From the NCBI GenBank assembly GCA_903842505.1, contig CAIMMI010000126.1:1-47109 (forward strand): 47,109 nucleotides of DNA, read 5' to 3'. The notes under the pieces were generated by a model that saw only the letters and a program-made list of their open reading frames with translations, did not search any database and was not told the origin of the DNA. Numbering within the stretch: the stretch's first letter is position 1; every line of letters begins with the position of its first letter. Below, piece after piece: positions 34,069-41,758 of the stretch. The DNA is from an uncultured Verrucomicrobiota bacterium (GTDB lineage Bacteria > Verrucomicrobiota > Verrucomicrobiia > Limisphaerales > UBA9464). Both the position numbers and the translations under genes were made by a program.

Positions 34069-35484
34069 TCAGCTCAGGTTGGGCAGGGGACCCGTGCTAT
34101 CGGCGAACTTCTTCATGTCGACCCCGGTCCGCTGGAGGAGCGACAAGTGGAGGTTGGCCATCGGGGTCTTCCGAGCGTAGGTGAGGTGTCGACCCGGGGA
34201 GATCGTGCCGCCGCCCCGGCCGGCCAGGATGAGCGGCAGGTTTTCCGGGTTGTGCGAGTTGCCATCGCGCATGCCCGCACCGCACAGGATCATCGAATGG
34301 TCCAGCAACGTGCCCTCGCCTTCGCGGATGGACTTCAATCGGGACAGCAGATACGCGAACTGCTCCTGATGCCATCGGTTGATCCGCCGGTACATCTCGA
34401 GCTTGGTTTCGTCGCCTTGGTGGTGGCTGTTCTCGTGGAATCCCCCCTTCACGCCGTCCAGGAAGGTGAAGTCACGTCCGGAAACTGCGTTGCCAAACAT
34501 GAAGGTGCTGACCCGGGTCGAGTCGGTCCAGAACGCCAGCGTCAGGATGTCGAGCATCAGTCGGACATGTTCGGTGTGCGTCACACCGCGTTCCGAAACC
34601 TTGCCCGGATCCCGGAACGGATTGAAGGAATCCACTTTCTGTCCGAGCCGCTCGATCTCCTTCCGGGCCAGCGGATCGACGAGGATCTGCTCCCGTTGCC
34701 GACGCGTCTCGAACTCGATGCGCTTTTCGACCGATCGGACCGACTCAAAGTACTCGTTCAACTTCTGGCGATCCGCGCCGCCCAGCTCGCGTTGGAGCCG
34801 GCGTGCATCTTCCGCGACCAGATCGAGCACGCTTTGATCGTGTCCGAGTCCACCCTTCCGGGCGGATGGGTTCGACCGGAACAGCCGGTCAAAGGCCAGC
34901 TTCGGGTGGACTTCCTTCGGCAGGGGATTGGTCGGGGTCGACCAGGAGATGTGGGCGCCGTAGAGCTGGGTGAAACCGACGTTGGTGTCGACGCCTGTGG
35001 CGGGCGGTTCGATTCCGAGTTCCAGTGATGCGACCGGTGTGAAGTTCCCATGGCGGGCAGCGATCAGCTGGTCCATCGAGGTATTCCCTGCGCACAGGTT
35101 GTTGCCGGTCGTACGGGTGATGGTCGTGCTGGTGAGCCAGCCGCCGGTCTTTACGTAGTGGCCGTCGCCGGTGTTCGTCGCGGCGTTCCAGAGGTGGGTC
35201 AGGACGAGGATGTCGGACTTGTGCGGAGCCAAGGGCTCGAGGATGGAAGAGAGCTCGAAGTTGGCCCCATCGCCCTTCGGGGTCCAATGATGGGCGTTGA
35301 CGCCGTTGGGCATGTAGAGGGCTGCGAAGCGGATGGGATGCTTCGAACCCTTTTCGGCGCGGTTGCTTGTCTCAGGCTCGCTGCCCAATCCCTTCAGGGG
35401 TCGCAGTGACTCCAGCAGCGGCAGGCTCATCAGGACCCCGGCGCCCCGCAGCATCCGACGACGTGTGACTTTCCCGGCGAACAT
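34069..35484 (-). CDS. DUF1552 protein, Tat-exported
   Basis: This 471-residue protein has a twin-arginine signal (VTRRRMLRGAGVLMSLPLLE, about 6-25). It shows the complete DUF1552 pattern: RFAALYMPNGVNAHHW, SSILEPLAPHKSDILVL, GGWLTSTTI, SMDQLIAARHG, GGFHENSHH, WHQEQFAYLLSRLKSI, LLDHSMILCGAGMRDGNSHN and DLPLILAGRGGG-like LPLILAGRGGG. The family is restricted mainly to PVC bacteria and myxobacteria and is related in outline to DUF1501. DUF1552 genes normally sit beside a DUF1592/DUF1588 cytochrome protein gene; none is adjacent here, which is unusual. Function is unknown. Confidence 0.93.
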   Translation of the reverse strand: MFAGKVTRRRMLRGAGVLMSLPLLESLRPLKGLGSEPETSNRAEKGSKHPIRFAALYMPNGVNAHHWTPKGDGANFELSSILEPLAPHKSDILVLTHLWNAATNTGDGHYVKTGGWLTSTTITRTTGNNLCAGNTSMDQLIAARHGNFTPVASLELGIEPPATGVDTNVGFTQLYGAHISWSTPTNPLPKEVHPKLAFDRLFRSNPSARKGGLGHDQSVLDLVAEDARRLQRELGGADRQKLNEYFESVRSVEKRIEFETRRQREQILVDPLARKEIERLGQKVDSFNPFRDPGKVSERGVTHTEHVRLMLDILTLAFWTDSTRVSTFMFGNAVSGRDFTFLDGVKGGFHENSHHQGDETKLEMYRRINRWHQEQFAYLLSRLKSIREGEGTLLDHSMILCGAGMRDGNSHNPENLPLILAGRGGGTISPGRHLTYARKTPMANLHLSLLQRTGVDMKKFADSTGPLPNLS

Positions 35485-35544
35485 CCCAGACCCTTACCAC
35501 AGGCTGTATCCGGGGCAAGGAATGGAACCGGCCCGCAGGCAAGC

Positions 35545-35583
35545 AAAAGGGCTGGACCGATGCCTTGGCAACGATCCAGCCCT
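35545..35583 (-). terminator. Rho-independent terminator of the repeat-protein gene
   Basis: A 9-bp perfect stem (AGGGCTGGA at 35548-35556 and TCCAGCCCT at 35575-35583) has an 18-nt loop that can fold further (TGCC/GGCA). On the minus strand it is followed by TTTTG. It lies 35 nt after the stop at 35619 and before the DUF1552 start. Confidence 0.8.
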
Positions 35584-35618
35584 GTCCATCGCAGCCCGAC
35601 ACGCGGGCCGCTGCTCCA

Positions 35619-37415
35619 TCAGGGAGCCATGAAGGTGCCGTTGTCGGTGTCCTTCAGGAGGGACTTGTCATACTCGCGCCGGACGAAGGAGCCCTTGGTG
35701 GCGGCGGTGAAGGTGAGGTCGTACTCGTCCCACTTGTCGGCCTTGAAGCGGACGGTGAGGCGAGCGGTGGCAGCGCCGGTCTTCTCGTAGGTGTAGGTGA
35801 AGGGGCTGGGATCGCTGTCACCGGTTTCCGTGCCGGCCGTAGCCGAGCTGAAGGTGAGGACGTCCGGGGTCTCGCCGTTGGCGAAGGTGTAGCGGACGCC
35901 TTCGAGGGAAGGACCGGCGGGAACTCCATCGACCGTACCGCCGGTGTTGCCGCCGGTGTTGCCGCCCGTACCACCGGTGTTGCCACCCGTGCCGCCGCCG
36001 TTGCCGTTGTCAGGCGTGACCGCAGCCGAGGTGAAGGTGCCGTTGTCGGTGTCCTTCAGGAGGGACTTGTCATACTCGCGCCGGACGAAGGAGCCCTGGG
36101 TGGCGGCGGTGAAGGTGAGGTCGTACTCGTCCCACTTGTCGGCCTTGAAGCGGACCGTCAGGCGAGCGGTGGCAGCACCGGTCTTCTCGTAGGTGTAGGT
36201 GAAGGGGCTGGGATCGCTGTCACCAGTTTCCGTGCCGGCCGCGGCCGAGCTGAAGGTGAGGATGTCCGGGGTCTCACCGGTGGCGAAGGTGTAGCGGACG
36301 CCTTCGAGGGAAGGCCCAGCGGGAACTCCATCGACCGTACCACCCGTGTTGCCGCCGGTGTTGCCGCCCGTACCACCGCCGTTGCCGTTGTCGTTGCCAG
36401 GGTTGTTCCCCAGAACGCTGAAAGCGCCGTTATCCGTATCCTTGAGGCGACCATCGCGGAACTCGCGGCGGATGAAGGACCCGCGACCCGCGGTAGCAAA
36501 GGTCAGTTCGTATTCGTTGGTGCGACCGGGTTTGAAGGTCAAGACGACCTTGGCGCTGTTGGTGCCGGTGGTGGTGTACGAATAGCTGAAGAGGTTCGGC
36601 TCGTCGTCGTCGCCGTCATCACCCAGTTCGACGCCGGAGCTGGCCGTCTTGAATTCGAGCCGGTCCGGGTTTTCGCCGCTTTGGAACTGATAGGTCAGGC
36701 CAGCCAGCGAGGTGGGCGGTTCAGCCGGGGCGTTCGGGGTGCCGGGATCGACCGGGGGCGGGGGAGGAGTGGTCGGATCAGGAACAACGGCGGGGATCGT
36801 GTTGGACACCACGCTGAAGACCCCGAGATCGCGGTCCTTGAGGCGTTCCTTCCGGTATTCCTCGCGGATCCAGGTGCCACGGGCCTGGGTGGTGAAGGTG
36901 AACGTGAGGACGTCCTTCTTGCCGTTGCCGTAATCGACGTCGGTGCGGACGGTATCTGCATCCACCCGGGTAAAAACGTAAGTGAAGGGGTCAGGCGCGA
37001 CGCCGAGATCCAGACCCTTGGAGGCGTCGGTGAACTGGATCAGGTCCTGACCCGGGGTGTCATCGAGGCTGAGGGTAGCCCCGGCAAGGGACCACGGGGC
37101 GAGGCCGTTGGCTGGAGCGGCCTCTTCCTGAAGGCGGTAGGAACCGAAGACGACCTCGCCGCCGTTGCGGGTGGAAAACACCTGGTTGATGTCGCGTCCG
37201 ACGCCGAAGACCGGGGCGCCGATACTGACCCAGTCGACCAGGTTGGAAGAACCCTGCAGCTGGTAAACTTTACCGGACAGGGTGCCGAACTCGACTTCCA
37301 CGGCGGTAAAGATTTTGAGGGGGGCGGGTGCTTGGGCGAAGGACGCCGAAGCGGGGATGAGCGTGGTGAGGATCACGCTCGCTAGGAAGCACTTGGCTTT
37401 ATTCATATCTCTCAT
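35619..37415 (-). CDS. Large secreted protein with four beta-rich repeats
   Basis: This 598-residue protein has a signal peptide (CFLASVILTTLIPASASFAQ). An N-terminal segment (VEVEFGTLSGKVYQLQGSSN...DW) is of a type common in Verrucomicrobiota surface proteins. Four repeats of about 95 residues start near residues 109, 236, 369 and 503, each opening SL(A/E)G and closing LKD(T/R)D(N/L)G-F. Repeats 3 and 4 are nearly identical; 1 and 2 are diverged. Linkers change from Pro-rich (PPPPPVDPG) to Gly/Asn/Thr-rich (GGTGGNTGGNTGG). No catalytic motif is seen; adhesion or a surface layer role is a guess. The start may be ATG 37415 or ATG 37406. Confidence 0.82.
   Translation of the reverse strand: MRDMNKAKCFLASVILTTLIPASASFAQAPAPLKIFTAVEVEFGTLSGKVYQLQGSSNLVDWVSIGAPVFGVGRDINQVFSTRNGGEVVFGSYRLQEEAAPANGLAPWSLAGATLSLDDTPGQDLIQFTDASKGLDLGVAPDPFTYVFTRVDADTVRTDVDYGNGKKDVLTFTFTTQARGTWIREEYRKERLKDRDLGVFSVVSNTIPAVVPDPTTPPPPPVDPGTPNAPAEPPTSLAGLTYQFQSGENPDRLEFKTASSGVELGDDGDDDEPNLFSYSYTTTGTNSAKVVLTFKPGRTNEYELTFATAGRGSFIRREFRDGRLKDTDNGAFSVLGNNPGNDNGNGGGTGGNTGGNTGGTVDGVPAGPSLEGVRYTFATGETPDILTFSSAAAGTETGDSDPSPFTYTYEKTGAATARLTVRFKADKWDEYDLTFTAATQGSFVRREYDKSLLKDTDNGTFTSAAVTPDNGNGGGTGGNTGGTGGNTGGNTGGTVDGVPAGPSLEGVRYTFANGETPDVLTFSSATAGTETGDSDPSPFTYTYEKTGAATARLTVRFKADKWDEYDLTFTAATKGSFVRREYDKSLLKDTDNGTFMAP
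35631..36395 (-). repeat. 402-bp near-identical tandem duplication inside the repeat protein
   Basis: The segment starting at 35631 recurs from 36033 with a period of 402 bp (134 codons). Over the 96-residue domain only a handful of bases differ, many of them silent. The second copy has a shorter Gly/Asn linker. Less similar copies lie around 36418 and 36811. The pattern points to recent duplication. Confidence 0.85.
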
Positions 37416-37440
37416 GAAACAAGGTTAGAACTCATGGGTC

Positions 37441-37459
37441 GGATGAACCGGGTTCATCC
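37441..37459. promoter_or_regulatory. 19-bp palindrome, possible operator
   Basis: GGATGAACCGGGTTCATCC has perfect 9-bp arms around a single central base. It lies 25 nt upstream of the repeat-protein start, in the gap shared with aroB. The size and symmetry are those of a dimeric repressor site. No T run follows, so it is not a terminator. There is no direct evidence for the regulator. Confidence 0.4.
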
Positions 37460-37680
37460 AACACTGAAACTCCTATGGCAGGAGGCGTGCCAAGATGGGG
37501 TCTGGGCTGGTCTGTGGGTCCCCGGACGGACGGGTTCCCGGCCGGAAGCGTTAGGAAAAAAGGTTTCCAACCACCTCATTTTCAACATTTAACGCTGGAT
37601 CAAGGAGGAGTCCCTGAAATTTCCTGCCTGATCGTCAAAGGGTGCGGGTCGTCTTCCAAAGGGTTGTCTGGTCCGTTTTC

Positions 37681-37713
37681 TGGTCCGCCATCGTGGTCCG
37701 CCATCGTGGTCCG
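37681..37713 (+). repeat. 13-bp tandem repeat upstream of aroB
   Basis: TGGTCCGCCATCG is repeated twice in tandem with a further half copy (TGGTCCG), and a related TGGTCCGTTTTC precedes it at 37669. It ends about 58 nt before the aroB start. It may be a small variable-number repeat. No function is evident. Confidence 0.65.
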
Positions 37714-37771
37714 GATCCGGGGGGCGGATTCAACCTTGTCCGATTTGAGGCTGGCAGGGGAGGGTCGGGGG

Positions 37772-38863
37772 ATGCGCACGGTTCAGGTATCGTTGGCGGA
37801 GAGGTCGTATCGGATCCTGGTGGGCGGCGGCTTGCTGTCCCGTCTGGGGAAGGAGTGTGCGCGTCTGAAGCTGGGGCGGCGTTGCGCGGTGGTGACGGAC
37901 GAGAAGGTTGCTCCGTTGCACGCGGCAGCGGTTCTCGAATCGCTGAAAGGGGCGGGGTTCGAGCCGCTGCTGGTGACTGTTCCATCGGGTGAAACGGCGA
38001 AGTCCCTGAAGGTGGTGGCGCAGTGCTACGACGCGTTTGCGAAGGCGCGATTGGAGCGGAAGTCGTTCGTGGTGGCGTTGGGCGGCGGCGTGGTGGGGGA
38101 TCTGGCGGGGTTCGTGGCCGCCACCTACTTGCGGGGCGTGGCCTTCGTTCAGGTGCCGACCACGTTGCTGGCGCAGGTGGATAGTTCGGTTGGAGGCAAG
38201 GTGGGCGTCAACCTGCCTGCCGGGAAGAACCTTGTGGGTGCCTTCCATCAACCGCGGTTGGTGCTGTGTGATCTCGACGTCTTGAAGACCCTTCCCGACC
38301 GGGAATTCCGCGCGGGCCTCGGCGAGGTCATCAAGTACGGCATCATCTACGACGCCCCCTTCTTCCGGCGGTTGGAGAAGTCGCTGGATCGGATCCTGGC
38401 GCGTGATCCGGCCGAGTTGTCCGCCGTGGTGGCCCGATGCTGCGCGATCAAGGCGGATGTCGTCGGCCAGGACGAGACCGAGTCGGGCCTGCGGGCGGTC
38501 CTCAACTACGGCCACACGATTGGGCATGGCCTGGAGGCGATTTCGGCTTACGGGAAGTACCTGCACGGCGAAGCCATCAGCATTGGACAGGTGGCGGCAT
38601 CGCACCTCAGCGCGGCCTTGTTGGGGATGCCTGCGCAGGATGTGGAGCGGGTACGCGAGTTGTTCTTCCGGGCTGGTCTACCTGTCTGCGTGAAGTTGAG
38701 CCCGGCTCAGCGGAAGGCCTTGTTCGACGCCATGCGTCTCGACAAGAAGGTCAGCGCCGGCGAGATCAAGTTTGTCCTCGCCCGCGCCATCGGGCAGGTC
38801 GAGTTCGGGCAGTCTGTTCCGGACGACCTGGTGAACTGGGTCCTCGACCGGATCGAGGGTTGA
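37772..38863 (+). CDS. aroB: 3-dehydroquinate synthase
   Basis: Second shikimate-pathway enzyme: it converts DAHP to 3-dehydroquinate using NAD and a divalent metal, in the cytoplasm. The 363-residue length is normal. Visible motifs are VPSGETAKSL, VALGGGVVGDLAGFVAATYLRG, QVPTTLLAQVDSSVGGKVGVN, GLGEVIKYG, the metal-site Glu region and the His ligands in LNYGHTIGHGLE and YLHGEAISIG. Residues KKVSAGEIKFVL near the C-terminus are also typical. The frame is open from 37475, but the family starts at MRTVQVSLAERSYRI. The 356-nt gap before it holds a palindrome and a short tandem repeat. Confidence 0.97.
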   Translation: MRTVQVSLAERSYRILVGGGLLSRLGKECARLKLGRRCAVVTDEKVAPLHAAAVLESLKGAGFEPLLVTVPSGETAKSLKVVAQCYDAFAKARLERKSFVVALGGGVVGDLAGFVAATYLRGVAFVQVPTTLLAQVDSSVGGKVGVNLPAGKNLVGAFHQPRLVLCDLDVLKTLPDREFRAGLGEVIKYGIIYDAPFFRRLEKSLDRILARDPAELSAVVARCCAIKADVVGQDETESGLRAVLNYGHTIGHGLEAISAYGKYLHGEAISIGQVAASHLSAALLGMPAQDVERVRELFFRAGLPVCVKLSPAQRKALFDAMRLDKKVSAGEIKFVLARAIGQVEFGQSVPDDLVNWVLDRIEG

Positions 38864-38877
38864 ACCTGGGTCGAGCG

Positions 38878-40023
38878 CTACCGCGGGCCTTTTGCCCGGC
38901 GATCCAGGTCGGCCATGTCGAGTCGGAGGCAGACGACGTAAGGCGGTTCGCCTTTCGTCCAGTGGCCGTAGGTGACGGTGACCACGGTACCGTCCGGCAG
39001 CACCTCGACGCCGGGATAGGCGCAGTCGAAGGCGTCGTGGTTGTCCATCAGGCGGACGCGGTACTGGCCTTCGTGTCCACGGACGATGTCCTCGTAGCGG
39101 CCGACCCAGGCGATCCAATCGCCCTTCGTCGGGGATTCGCGGGTGGTGTCGCGGAATGAAATGAACAACCGACCATCGCGGAGGTAGCGGGCGGTGTGAC
39201 GATCGCCGGTCAAGGCGGCGGGCAATTCACGCGGAGCCGTCCAGGTCTGCCCCTCGTCCCGCGACGTGATCAGCCACGAGTTCCTGCGGCGGGAATTCTC
39301 GCGGAGGAGCACCGCCATCTCGCGTCCGTCGGGCGAGCGGACCAGTCCCGGTTCGCAGAGGTGGATGTCCGAGCGCGCGACGATCGTGTCGGGATAGGAC
39401 CAGGTGAGTCCGCCATCGGACGAACGGGTCTGGAGGAGGGCGAACGTGGGTGGGCGGGTGGCAATCGACTTGGGGAACTGGTACCGGCCGTCATCGTGGA
39501 ACAACGCCAGATAATGGCCCGGCTTGCCGCGGATGGCCTCGACACTGCCCATGGCCACGATGCCACCCCAGTTCCCGGCCGGGATGAGTTCGGTCCAGTG
39601 CTCGCCGTCGTCCTCGGAGGTTGCGGTGCGGACGGGATGCAGGCCCGAGAACACAATCAAGCGTCGCTTCCCGGACGCATCCACGACGCGGTGGATTGTC
39701 GGTGTTTCCAGGGACGTCGCCCAATTCCCCGGGACGGGCAGGTTCTTCGACCAGGACCGGCCGCCATCCGTGCTTCGGCGCAGTCGGATCGGGCCCTTGC
39801 CGTGACCTTCGGGGTACACGCAAAGGATCGTCCTGCCGTCTTCGAGCAGGACAGTGGTCGGATGCCCGATGTACTTGCCGGGTTCGCGATCCACGACGAT
39901 GACGCGCTCCGGTTCCTGAGCGAGATCGACGAGTGGGATGGTATAGGACGGTGGGAGCGGCGCGGGTTCGGCGGCGCGGGCCAGTCCACCGCACAAGGCC
40001 GCGAGGAGCAGGAGTCGATTCAC
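38878..40023 (-). CDS. Secreted sialidase-like BNR/Asp-box protein
   Basis: This 381-residue protein is a predicted six-bladed propeller of the sialidase superfamily. A signal peptide (NRLLLLAALCGGLARA) follows a GTG start at 40023. Four Asp boxes (S-x-D-x-G-x-x-W) are visible: STDGGRSW, SEDDGEHW, SSDGGLTW and SRDEGQTW. Catalytic-type residues include an early Arg-rich segment (IRLRRSTD), an E in LLREN and an Arg near LFISFRDT. The family hydrolyses sialic acid or related sugars outside the cell, but many members act on other glycans, so specificity is open. The frame is open upstream to 40272, overlapping the aldose epimerase gene; the signal peptide argues for 40023. It is probably co-transcribed with that gene (32-nt gap). 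Confidence 0.85.
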   Translation of the reverse strand: MNRLLLLAALCGGLARAAEPAPLPPSYTIPLVDLAQEPERVIVVDREPGKYIGHPTTVLLEDGRTILCVYPEGHGKGPIRLRRSTDGGRSWSKNLPVPGNWATSLETPTIHRVVDASGKRRLIVFSGLHPVRTATSEDDGEHWTELIPAGNWGGIVAMGSVEAIRGKPGHYLALFHDDGRYQFPKSIATRPPTFALLQTRSSDGGLTWSYPDTIVARSDIHLCEPGLVRSPDGREMAVLLRENSRRRNSWLITSRDEGQTWTAPRELPAALTGDRHTARYLRDGRLFISFRDTTRESPTKGDWIAWVGRYEDIVRGHEGQYRVRLMDNHDAFDCAYPGVEVLPDGTVVTVTYGHWTKGEPPYVVCLRLDMADLDRRAKGPR

Positions 40024-40055
40024 AAGGCTTGGGGATGGCGGCGCAGGATTGAAGC

Positions 40056-41198
40056 CTACCGGACCGTCGAGAAACGGAACGTGGTGATCGAATGGAATTT
40101 CTGTCCCGGGCGCAGGACCGTGGAGGGGAACTCCGGGTGGTTCGGGGCATCGGGTGGATGCTGGGTTTCGAGGCAGAACGCCGGGTGCTTGCCCCAGGTG
40201 GCGGGGTCTGAACGGCGGCCGCCGAAGTGGTTGGCCGTGTAGAGTTGGACGCCGGGTTCCGTGGTCAGGCACTCCATGACCCGGCCCGACGCCGGATCCG
40301 AGACGCGGGCGGCGAGACGCAGCTTCCCGGCCGGTTCGCGCAGGACGAAGTTGTGGTCGTAGCCGTTCGGGCCGTTCCGGTACTGCTCGATCCGTTCGCC
40401 GATGGCGTGGGGTTGGCGGAAGTCGAGGCCTGTTCCTTCGACCGGGGCCTCAGGGCCCGTCGGGATCAGCAACCGATCGGCCACCGTGTAGCGATCGGCG
40501 AGGACCTGCAATTGGTGGGACAGGACGTCGCCGGTGCCGGCGAGGTTGAAGTAGGCGTGATTGGTCAGGTTCACCACGGTTGCGCCGTCGGTCGTGGCTT
40601 CGTAGTCGAGCCGGACCTCACCCGAGTCGGTGAGGGTATAGGTGACGCTCACATCCAGGTTGCCCGGAAATCCCTCCTCGCCATCGGGACTCCGCCGATG
40701 GAACCGGACAAAGGCTGAATGGTGGCTGGAACCGGTGGTCGCGGACCAGACCTTGGATGCGAATCCCTCGCGCCCGCCATGGATGTGGTGTTCACCCATG
40801 TTGGCCGTGACCCGCACCTCGCGTCCGTCGAGGGGGAACCGCGCATTTCGGATCCGGTTGGCGACGCGGCCAATGACGGAAGCGGAACCGGCGAACCCCT
40901 TCCGGTAATCGTCAAAGGACTGGCTGCCGAGCAGGATGTTGGTGAGTTGGCCATTGCGGTCCGGTGCGAGGATCTCCGTCACCGTCGCGCCCAGATCCAT
41001 GACTCGGACCTGCATGCCCGAGCGGTTTCGCAGGGTGTGGATCCGGACTTCCTGTCCGTCCGGCATGCGGCCGAATGACTCCGAGCGGACGCGGTCGGGC
41101 GCTTTCGCGGAATGGGGGGTCGAACAGCTCGTCACGAGGAGGCTCGCGAGGAGCACGAGGAACGCCGGGACGGCGCCGAGGCTTCGGGCGGGGAACAT
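40056..41198 (-). CDS. galM: Aldose 1-epimerase, predicted lipoprotein
   Basis: This 380-residue mutarotase interconverts alpha and beta anomers of hexoses such as galactose. Family blocks are MDLGATVTEILAPDRNG, GRVANRIRNARFPLDG, EHHIHGGREGF (with a catalytic-type His), TNHAYFNLAGTGD, GYDHNFVL and LYTANHFGG, and the C-terminal FCLETQHPPDAPNHPEFPS carries the catalytic Glu region. The N-terminus is a lipoprotein signal (PAFLVLLASLLVTSC), so it is placed outside the cytoplasm, unlike the E. coli enzyme. The frame is open to 41324; the ATG at 41198 gives the signal. It lies upstream of the sialidase-like gene on the same strand, suggesting joint processing of external sugars. Confidence 0.94.
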   Translation of the reverse strand: MFPARSLGAVPAFLVLLASLLVTSCSTPHSAKAPDRVRSESFGRMPDGQEVRIHTLRNRSGMQVRVMDLGATVTEILAPDRNGQLTNILLGSQSFDDYRKGFAGSASVIGRVANRIRNARFPLDGREVRVTANMGEHHIHGGREGFASKVWSATTGSSHHSAFVRFHRRSPDGEEGFPGNLDVSVTYTLTDSGEVRLDYEATTDGATVVNLTNHAYFNLAGTGDVLSHQLQVLADRYTVADRLLIPTGPEAPVEGTGLDFRQPHAIGERIEQYRNGPNGYDHNFVLREPAGKLRLAARVSDPASGRVMECLTTEPGVQLYTANHFGGRRSDPATWGKHPAFCLETQHPPDAPNHPEFPSTVLRPGQKFHSITTFRFSTVR

Positions 41199-41395
41199 GC
41201 GGACAGGATGGGACCGGGATCTGGAAGGATTCAAGTCCCTGACCAAGCTGCCCTCCGGGATCCTTTCCCACGGCAACGAGGATGTTGCGGCCCCGATCCT
41301 GTTCCCAGGCGGGAGCCGTCTCAAGATGTGCCCTGTTCAAGTGCCGACGCGCCCGCAGCGTTGACCCGTGGGTTTCAAACTGGTCGCCTTGGCGG

Positions 41396-41728
41396 ATGGC
41401 AAATGCTGAATTGAAGATCGAAGTCCTCCAGGCCGGCCAAGGCGCCGCACCGAAGAAGGGTTCGACCGTGAGTGTCCACTATACGGGCTGGCTCACGGAT
41501 GGGACCAAGTTCGACAGCTCCGTCGACCGCAAGGAGCCGTTTGAGTTCACGCTGGGTATCGGTCAGGTCATCGCCGGCTGGGATCAGGGCGTGGCGACCA
41601 TGAAGGTCGGGGACAAGGTCAAGCTGACGATCCCGTACCAGCTCGCCTACGGGGAGCGCGGGTATCCCGGGGCGATCCCGGCTCGGGCCACGCTCATCTT
41701 CGAGGTCGAGTTGCTCGCCGTCCGCTGA
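41396..41728 (+). CDS. FKBP-type peptidyl-prolyl cis-trans isomerase
   Basis: This is a 110-residue single-domain FKBP that catalyses proline isomerisation during protein folding. Motifs are [50 protein letters not shown] and [23 protein letters not shown] (each quoted in part where long). These include the aromatic pocket residues Y, F, D, W and the AYGERG loop. No signal peptide is seen from the ATG at 41396, so it is cytoplasmic. The longer open frame from 41282 is not FKBP-like in its first 38 residues. It is divergent from the aldose epimerase gene and convergent with the heme-protein gene, 30 nt apart. Confidence 0.96.
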   Translation: MANAELKIEVLQAGQGAAPKKGSTVSVHYTGWLTDGTKFDSSVDRKEPFEFTLGIGQVIAGWDQGVATMKVGDKVKLTIPYQLAYGERGYPGAIPARATLIFEVELLAVR

Positions 41729-41758
41729 TCCGCCTCTCACCGCACGGCGGCATCCCGC

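Noticed and set aside
35631-36395. Possible CRISPR or simple VNTR
   Set aside because: The repeats are long, in frame and encode protein domains; there are no short repeat-spacer units.
37681-37713. Possible origin iterons
   Set aside because: Only 2.5 copies of a 13-mer, with no replication initiator gene nearby.
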